From: Raphanus sativus
Taxonomy: Eukaryota; Streptophyta; Magnoliopsida; Brassicales; Brassicaceae
Assembly (NCBI RefSeq): GCF_000801105.2
Contig: NC_079512.1
Coordinates: forward strand, 25,003,848-25,067,847
Length of the DNA: 64,000 nucleotides
Direction of reading: 5' to 3'
Shown here: piece after piece, positions 57,047 to 64,000 of the stretch
How the letters are laid out: every line of letters begins with the position of its first letter
Numbering within the stretch: the stretch's first letter is position 1
The notes under the pieces: generated by a model
What the model was told of the DNA's origin: nothing
Seen by the model: only the letters and a program-made list of their open reading frames with translations
Databases searched by the model: none
Made by a program: the position numbers and the translations under genes

Positions 57047-58267
57047 ATGAAGAGGTTGATGATGATCAAGGGCGATTTCGTGTCGAGGAAGAAGAAGAAG
57101 CCAACTCCAAACACATCCAACGATGATGATGATGCGATACTTCCATATGATTTACTACTGATAATCGTGGCACGCGTTCCAGTATCCTACTATCGGACTC
57201 TGTCACTAGTCTCCAAGACCTTTCGATCTATGGTGGCATCACCCGAGCTTTACAAGACCAGGTCACTCCTGGGCATCACAGAGAGCTGTCTCTACGTGTG
57301 CTTGAGGTCCGGGTTCGGTTCTTACAAGTGGTACACCCTCTCCTCCTCCAAGACCAAGAGAAGTGGCGGCGGCTATGTTTTAGCTAGAGTCCCAGTGGTG
57401 CCCGATGACGACGACGATGATTTTTATGTGTGTTATTCAGAGCTTGTGGCTGTTGGTTCTGATATCTACGGCTTTAAGAAATCAAATACTGAGCAGACCT
57501 CCTCATCAGGGGTCTCGATTCTCGATTGCAAGTCCCACACGTGGCGCAAGGCTCCACCCATGCCAGTGGAGCTAGATAAACTTTCCGCCAGGTTCGTTGG
57601 TGAAGATGGGAAGATATATGTGCTAGGGGGACGGTATCGTGAAGATTCGTTTAAGATGTCGTCCCAGGGATTCGACACAAACACGCAAACTTGGGATCTC
57701 CCTTGCCACCGTGGAGTGGATTGCTGCGGAATGCCTTGTATTGTTGATATCGACGGAAAGCTCCACGCGGTAACTCGTATTTATGACGGAAACCACGCGG
57801 TAACTGTCTTTGATAAGGTGTTTGCTTTCAATTCAAAGCAAGGTAGATGGGACCTGGTTGAACGATATTCGAGGATGATGACTGATCATGTTATGCGGCG
57901 CTCAGAAACCTGCTGCGAGATAGATAATGTTCTCTACTCTGTTTCTTACGACGGAGCGCTGAGATGGTACGACACCGACAAGAAAAGGTGGAGAGATTTG
58001 ATGGGGCTGCCTGAGGTGTCTTATCCTTCTGGTTATGGTTCTTATGTTAAATTGACGGGTTATGGTGGTGGAAAGATGATGGTTTTCTCCAATAGAAATT
58101 TAAGCAGCGGTCGCTTGTTGTCTCAACGTGACGACATATTTTGTGCGGAGATAGCGCTTGAAAGACGCGATGGAGACTGTTGGGGCAAAGTTGAGTGGTT
58201 TGGTAGTGTGCTTTCAGCCGTCCCTAAGGGAACTGAGTTCGTTAAGGTTGTTTCTGTAACGCTTTGA
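57047..58267 (+). CDS. F-box/kelch-repeat protein
   Basis: Single exon, 406 aa. F-box at about residues 29-75 (LPYDLLLIIVARVPVSYYRT, LSLVSKTFRSMVASPELYKT). Kelch-type motifs follow (ELVAVGSDIYGF, GKIYVLGGRYRED, then later blades around KLHAVTRIYDGN and LRWYDTDKKRWRDL). F-box proteins join SKP1-CUL1 ligases; kelch domains bind substrate. Belongs to the large, fast-evolving Brassicaceae FKB family (At5g02980 type). Start ATG at 57047; the GTG codon immediately before it is not a plant start. Confidence 0.92.
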   Translation: MKRLMMIKGDFVSRKKKKPTPNTSNDDDDAILPYDLLLIIVARVPVSYYRTLSLVSKTFRSMVASPELYKTRSLLGITESCLYVCLRSGFGSYKWYTLSSSKTKRSGGGYVLARVPVVPDDDDDDFYVCYSELVAVGSDIYGFKKSNTEQTSSSGVSILDCKSHTWRKAPPMPVELDKLSARFVGEDGKIYVLGGRYREDSFKMSSQGFDTNTQTWDLPCHRGVDCCGMPCIVDIDGKLHAVTRIYDGNHAVTVFDKVFAFNSKQGRWDLVERYSRMMTDHVMRRSETCCEIDNVLYSVSYDGALRWYDTDKKRWRDLMGLPEVSYPSGYGSYVKLTGYGGGKMMVFSNRNLSSGRLLSQRDDIFCAEIALERRDGDCWGKVEWFGSVLSAVPKGTEFVKVVSVTL

Positions 58268-58759
58268 TGATGAATGAATGCTTCGTGTCTTTTTCTTTTT
58301 TTACTTTATTTTATTTCAAATTCTGATTGAAATTTTTCTTTTTCAGTTAAGTTTCTTATACTCTTTGTCTTCAGTCCATCAAATGGGTTAAGGTGATCGT
58401 CTCAGGCGAGTCTGTGAACAGCTCTTCATCCTCTGTCAACAAACGATTCTCTAAGATATACTTCCCCAATCAAGTACCCAAAAAAGAGAGGTTTTGATGG
58501 TTTTTTCTTACTCGGCCCATTACATCTCGGACCTTAAGATGCTGGTCGTCTGAAACGGACACGTACATATGGTAGCAAGAAAAGATATTTGATTGACAAT
58601 CATCCCAGACATAATTTTCTCGCTGTGTGAAAAAAAAACATAATCACATGTTTCTTTGCAAAGAAACATAATAATGATATATACACAAACAAGTAGAGCA
58701 CAAAACCAAAGTGAAAAAAGACAGTAGTCTGGGAATAAAACTGTCAATATATATGAGAA
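58268..58759. other. Intergenic region between convergent F-box/kelch and TIM14 genes
   Basis: 3' UTRs. A perfect 22-bp palindrome lies at 58648-58669. No gene seen. Confidence 0.6.
58648..58669. repeat. Perfect 22-bp palindrome
   Basis: ATGTTTCTTTG followed by its exact reverse complement CAAAGAAACAT with no spacer, near the 3' end of the TIM14-like gene. Confidence 0.9.
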
Positions 58760-59506
58760 TCAAAAAGCAGAGCCAGAGTTATTGGATTTGCCAAGCATCA
58801 TATCTTTGGCTTCATTGATCTTAGAAGCGAGATAGTGGCTACCTCCAGCGTCAGGGTGGTTTGCAACCATCACTCTCCTGTGAGCTTCTTTCACCTTCTC
58901 CGCCGCTACCCTCTCCCTGTGTTATTATGTGGCACAAACTCAGTCAAGCCACACCAGAGCATAATCTACAAAGTTGGCTTTAATCTCAAGGGCGTTTGAA
59001 TCAACTACTTTTGACAAAACCAAACCCCTACTAAATCGAATGTATTAAAGCAAAAACTCAAGGGATATTCACCAAACTCTAGCTGGTATCATCCTTGATG
59101 AAATCTCAATACCATATCAGTTTAAGGAGGAAAAAAAATGAATCAGGAGGATTAAGGACAGACCTAACTCCGAGAATGAGAGCAGCTTCTCGGCGTGTCA
59201 TGGAAGTTTGGAAACCACCTTCATAAAACCTGCGAATTCTAGGGATGGATGGCCTGGCCTTGAAGGCGTGCCAAGCAATTATACCATATCTACCAGCTAG
59301 AGCAGCGGCAGCTACAGCAGCACCTGCAACCATTGGCGTAGCCTGTTTAAAACCCACAAGTACAAGAAACAACATCAGACACCAAGAAAACGGTACCAAC
59401 TCAAATAAACATTCTTAATTGCTTTTACAAAACCAAAGACAGATCATCAATGTCTAGATTTTTCAACAAAATTCTTTTTTTTTTCACGTAGCTAAAGACT
59501 TACCAT
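58760..59506 (-). CDS. TIM14: Mitochondrial TIM14/Pam18-like J-protein
   Basis: Three exons (59504-59506 holding only ATG, 59164-59342, 58760-58916) give 112 aa, the size of plant TIM14. The N-terminus [20 protein letters not shown] is a single membrane span, followed by a matrix-facing J domain with the HPD motif ([10 protein letters not shown], about residue 80). Pam18/TIM14 stimulates the ATPase of mitochondrial Hsp70 in the presequence import motor. The start-codon-only exon means the ATG is joined by splicing across a 161-bp intron. Matches At5g03030. Confidence 0.94.
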
Positions 59507-60269
59507 TATTTCACGTAGGTTTGAGCGAAGTTGTTACGCAGATACAAAATCGGATTAAACAAACGATAAATTTCTCCAGCTGAAGATTATCCCTTATCAA
59601 ATTTGGGAAGCGGATGGGTTTAGGGTTCTCCAAGAGAGAGACGATTAACAGAAAAAAAAAAAGAAACAGAACAAAAAGGACTTTGCCTCCTTTTGTCTTA
59701 ACTTAACTTATTCGTTTGCGTGGGGAAGAGGTCGACTATGTGAATATTTCCAATTTTTTTAATCAGGTCGGTTATGTGTGAGTCAAAGTCAATACCTTCT
59801 TCCTGCTTCAGAGGATTCGTCAAATATATATGCTCTCTTTCGTATGTCACCAGTCAAATAAGTACCATACGAAGAACCTTAACTACAAATGTTTCTATAA
59901 AATAATTAGGATTTGATTACCAAGTACCACTATTATAAAAGTATGTTAATTAAGATTACGCTTATAATGTTGCAACTTCAGATATGAGTAAAAACAAACG
60001 GACTATCCAATAAAAAATAATCTCTTAAAATATTTAACAAAAAAAAAACATGAATTTCAAAGGTAACCTTATCGTCGAATAATGAAGTTTATTATAAGTA
60101 AAAGAAAATAAATGACACGCGTTTACACTCTGCACAAATGAATTACCAAACTGAAAGTGAACGTATAACAAACATACAATACAACCATTTCCGACAGATA
60201 CATATAAGTGGAATCATAAATATCTCTTTTTTTAAAAAGACAGTAATAAATAGAAATACCTCAGCTTCC
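59507..60269. other. Intergenic region between TIM14 (5' end) and IQD2 (3' end)
   Basis: TIM14 promoter and IQD2 3' UTR; AT-rich with no other feature recognised. Confidence 0.55.
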
Positions 60270-62180
60270 TCATCCGTTGGTCGCGGTGACGACGCCGCCA
60301 CTCTCCACCTTAGGCGGAGCTGAGAACCGCCGTGGTTTAGGCAACGCAGGCGAAGCAGGATACGAGAGGCGTTTCTTAGCCGTAAAGCCATCGTTCTCCT
60401 GTGTGGTACCACTACCACTTGATGGGCTCTGAGGCTTGTTGTTGACCCTGGCTCTAGCTGATTTAGTTGGAACCATATAGCTAGGGAGAGTCTGTGAGCC
60501 CGCTACGCTCTCGTCATCTCTGACTGATGAACCAGCGATGCTGTGTCTACGGTTCCTCTCGGATAGGACCGAGATTGTGCTCTTGGCGTCGTCGTCGGTG
60601 GATTTTCTGGAGGATTGGTTTAGCCTTGAGGGAGTTGGAGGAGAGAAGAAACTGTTTTTGTTTCTTGGAGTAGTGCCGCCTCTTGCGGATGATGGTGTGT
60701 TTGGTTGAGTTGAGTTGTTACGGTTAATAGAGCTCTTGACTGGGGCAGCATTGTCGTTGTTTTGTTCTTTATCGGAACTGTTGTCCAGTGGTCGACCAGC
60801 CATCCATCTCTCTAACCAGCTCCAACCCCATGTCGGATTGCTCGGATCCATGAACATCGGGTTTCCAGACTTAGAATTGTTCTTCCAGTTTTGCTGCAAA
60901 AACAAGAACATATATGAATCATCACATCGTTTTAACGAACCACAGATTCAACTCTAAAGTATGTTGTTCACTTTTTAATTGTATCTTTCCGGCATCAGGT
61001 TAGATTGATTGGATTACCTGATGAGTGTATGCATAAGCCAACGCCCTTTCTCTTCTCATCGTTGCCTCGTACTTGCTCAGTAATTTAGCTTCAACTTTTT
61101 CCTTCGATTGAATGCTATCATCCCAGTTATCCCCACTCTGAGCGAAGCATAAGAAAAAAACAGAATCAATTAGCACAAGTCCAGATTCCCATTTTCAGAT
61201 AGAAAAGAAGAGACATCAATATGAATAAAAATGCTCGTGAAACAGTATATACCATCATCAACTAAATTCTACGTCTAAATCATCTGTTGGTCTTAGCATT
61301 ACTATCACCTCACATCTAGAATAGAGTAAGAAACTGAATCAAATGGATGTAAGAAAGAGAAAGAGAGAGACCTTCAAGCCGGCAAGCTCTTTGGCATGCT
61401 TCTGAAGGAGTTGTTTCTGGCGAGCCTGATTCTCTTCAGACATTCTGATTCTCCTAGCTCGGATTTGTGACTGCACACGAGAGAGAGTCTGCATACATTT
61501 CAAAGTATTTGCGGCTTGGCGTTTCACAACAGATCCTTCCATCAATAACCTAAGCCTGACCAAACCCCTCATTGCCCGCAGTGCTCTCCTTGCCTGTTAT
61601 TACCCCACAAGATAAAGGAAACTCAAAATGAATGGAACAGCAAAACATCTCGGCAGTTCAAGGAGTTGAATTGTACGAAGCAAAAACATACCAAATAGCC
61701 TCTAAAAACAGTCTGAATCAAGATAGCAGCGGCTTCTTCGTTAGACTTTCCAGCAAACCGAGCACGAGGACGAACCACCACCACCTCAGGAGGAGGAGGA
61801 GCAGATGAAGATGGGGCTACAGGGACGACATCAGTCCTCGTCGTCCCATTCACAGCATCAGTCGAAGGAGGGGAGAGATTGATGCTCCGTTCGACAATCA
61901 CTTCAGCTACTCTCACCTCAAGAGGAGGAGCAGGAGGAGAAGATTGCCTGGCGTGGTCCGCTGTCAGGGGAGTAGGGTTAGAAGAGATCACACCATTTGG
62001 ACTCTCAAGAGATTTGCGTTTTGACTTCTGAAAAATACATCAAAATATGTCAACAACACATACGCGAGAGAGAGAGAGAGAAAGAGTATAATAAAGACAC
62101 AGAAGGCTTTTGCAGAAGACCTTAGAATCAGGGCTGAAGGCTTTCTTAACGCTAGAAAACCACTTTGCTTTTTTCCCCAT
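60270..62180 (-). CDS. IQD2: IQ67-domain calmodulin-binding protein (IQD2)
   Basis: Five exons (62121-62180, 61692-62027, 61372-61593, 61018-61137, 60270-60893) give 453 aa. The N-terminus MGKKAKWFSSVKKAF is typical of IQDs. The IQ67 domain (about 112-180) contains AAAILIQTVFRGYLARRALR and RGLVRLRLLMEG, crossed by the conserved IQD intron after GYL. The C-terminus is basic, Ser/Pro-rich, with the DUF4005-type KSARARVNNKPQSPSS. IQD proteins are microtubule- and membrane-associated scaffolds that bind calmodulin and kinesin light chain-related proteins. Matches At5g03040. Confidence 0.94.
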
Positions 62181-62676
62181 CTCTCTCTCTCTCTCTCTCT
62201 CTTCACCGTTTCACTCCTCCTTCCTCTTTGTAAATGTAAATCCTTCACAGAGAATTAATAAGTAGAAACTACAATTATTTTCAATAAGTAAAAACTTTAA
62301 ACCTAACCTAGTAGTGATATCTAACTCATACAATAAGCTTCAAAATCAATGAATTCAACATTCCACACAAACGCCAAAAACATGATTTAATTGCCAGATC
62401 TCCATATCTATGAGCTAAATTAATCAATGAAACTCGAATAGTTCAGCTCGAATCGTGAACAAAGAGGAATCGTACCTGCGATAGACAGTGGCACCAGATC
62501 TGATAGAAGAAGAAGAAGAAGAGGAGCTAGAAAAGTCTTCTAACGTAAAAACAACACTAGAGTCCACCCACCGCTTATCGGAGAAGAAGAAGACGAAAAG
62601 GCGTGTAGAATCGGGTGAGTTTGGATCTTTGCTGAGGTGCCAAGATATCTTCTCTTCTTCACATTCTCATTATTGT

Positions 62677-62710
<34 letters not shown>

Positions 62711-62720
62711 CAGATTGATT
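62181..62720 (-). other. IQD2 5' UTR/promoter with GA/CT tracts
   Basis: CT tract at about 62180-62202 directly 5' of the ATG and a long GA run at about 62682-62708. A 5' UTR intron is plausible (minus-strand donor near 62470, CAGGTACGA). The plus-strand ORF here (62488-62718) is a low-complexity shadow. Confidence 0.5.
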
Positions 62721-64000
62721 CAAAGCTGTGTGTGTTAGAGTATTTGTGACGGTGTGTGTTTCTGCGTGAACCCACTTATTGGGCCGCTTTTGTGGGGCCC
62801 ACTTTCCCTTTTTCTTACCTTCTTCGTCATTACTCTTTTACCTTTTTTATATTTAAACTTGTTGTGGTAATTTGCTTAGTTTATGGAATCAAAAAGCTAA
62901 TGATAAGTTTGATTCTTTACGTTTCATTAACTTCTCAGTTATAATTAACTTTGTGTTCAGCTGATACCTGTAATAATTTTTTATTTGCCTTCAACTGAAA
63001 CGATTTTTAATGAAAATTTAACAAAGAGAAACGACTTGTAATGAATAAAAGTTTATCTAAAGTTTGGCAATTAAGAGTTTACAAAAAAAAAAGTTTGGCA
63101 ATTAAGCAACGGTGGCCATCTAAAATTTAAATTATTAACAGCTTCACCCAGTAAGATCGGTCCTCTACTTGAGCTGAAAAGGCTAATAAGCATTCAGCAA
63201 CATGGTTGAAAGTTTTTATTCGTCTTTTGTGGGTTAAAAGTTAAAGTATTAACACCATCCTATCTTTTCGTTGGAATATTATTTTTTATCGAACAACCAT
63301 CGTTTTTGGTTGTATTAATAGCATTTTATAACATCGTTTATCTTACACAAGTAGGAGTAAAACCGACAAAACATGTGAACTAAAATATCCACCAGTGATG
63401 ATACAGCCTTTTAATCATTTTAAATATGTTCTAATTAACCATTATATAACGTATCTTCGATTCTGGATTGAATCATGATATTTGTTTGAACATTGTTCAT
63501 TTGCTCACCATATCCTATGTTTGATGGTCAGATTTCTCCACACTTCTAATTAAAATTTCCAATTAGATATTTGTCACATAATACAGAAATTCATGCAACA
63601 ATAAATATTTATCAGGACAGAGAAAATGGAATTTTAGTTATTTATATTTAACATATATACATCAAAAGCCATTTCACAAACTTTTACATTTTTTTTTTCA
63701 TTTTTGGTCAACTATATAATTTCATTATATCTCGAAAATACCATATTGACATACGATGAACTAGGATGATTGAAATGTTATTTAAATTTGTCTCATGAAT
63801 TGAGTATTACACCTGCCTAAATCATTGACTTTTTAGAGATAAACCTAACAGGTTTCTTTATCAGTGGCCAGCTTGTACCAGTCTTCTTATTAATTTCGTT
63901 ATTAACAAAAGAAAAATGCATTTTAAAATATCTCATCACTCCAAGTGGCGTCTTTCGTTAACAGAATTTTTGGTATATAATAGTAGAGCTGTTTTCATAT
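62721..64000. other. Intergenic AT-rich tail of the window
   Basis: No gene seen. Contains one micro-insertion (63059-63106). Confidence 0.6.
63059..63106 (+). repeat. Micro-insertion: AGTTTAC plus A-run between 17-bp repeats
   Basis: AAAGTTTGGCAATTAAG at 63059-63075 and 63090-63106 flanks a 14-bp insert AGTTTAC plus A7. The body bases repeat those of the insert at 22799-22820. Confidence 0.82.

Overview
The window is nuclear DNA of a flowering plant, almost certainly a Brassica or a close Brassiceae relative. The genes are plant intron-exon genes (GT-AG introns, AT-rich intergenic DNA), their products are close to Arabidopsis thaliana proteins, and their order follows the A. thaliana chromosome 5 segment from about At5g02760 to At5g03040 (synteny recalled from knowledge, not searched). 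Many A. thaliana genes of that interval are absent, as expected for one fractionated subgenome copy after the Brassica whole-genome triplication. The intergenic space is packed with transposons of several classes.

Layout. 1-6.3 kb: repeat-rich DNA with a Helitron 3' end, a complete non-autonomous hAT element and a PIF/Harbinger-like MITE. 6.3-7.7 kb (+): clade D PP2C phosphatase (SSPP/APD7). 8.9-9.9 kb (-): MOS11, a SARNP/CIP29-like mRNA-export protein. 11.4-26.9 kb (+): a tandem array of three lambda-class glutathione S-transferase genes: GSTL1-like copy 1 (Helitron in intron 6), a decaying GSTL1-like copy 2 (Copia retrotransposon in intron 2, catalytic Cys replaced by Ser, last splice donor lost) and an intact GSTL3 with a truncated LINE about 0.2 kb upstream of its ATG. 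27.5-29.4 kb (-): CDL1/PBL7 receptor-like cytoplasmic kinase. 30.2-33.5 kb (-): the clock gene PRR7. 34.2 kb (-): tRNA-Ser(UGA). 34.6-35.9 kb: gene debris (kinase glycine-loop fragment, frameshifted membrane-protein gene, GSTL exon fragment). 38.3-44.6 kb (+): UPL4, a HECT E3 ligase. 45.3-47.0 kb (-): BAHD-type acyltransferase gene with a 1-nt frameshift. 47.1-50.9 kb: Helitron sequence with an RPA-like gene fragment. 52.4-53.4 kb: non-coding LINE/SINE-type insertion with 18-bp target-site duplication. 53.9-55.5 kb (+): PWWP-domain protein. 55.9-56.8 kb (-): ribosomal protein S23 (uS12). 57.0-58.3 kb (+): F-box/kelch protein. 58.8-59.5 kb (-): TIM14-like J-protein. 60.3-62.2 kb (-): IQD2-type calmodulin-binding protein.

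The genes do not form a pathway; they are a conserved syntenic block. The most interesting material is in the mobile and degenerate DNA. Across the window there are at least eleven tiny insertions (8-23 bp, A- or T-rich) each flanked by perfect 11-18 bp direct repeats. Seven of them, in either orientation, end in a C followed by an A-run, which looks like the last few bases of LINE-type tails integrated with target-site duplication. One of them duplicated the splice acceptor of an exon in GSTL copy 2. Exon models were built by hand from splice consensus and homology between copies. For every intact gene the summed CDS length is a multiple of three and gives the protein length expected for the family.
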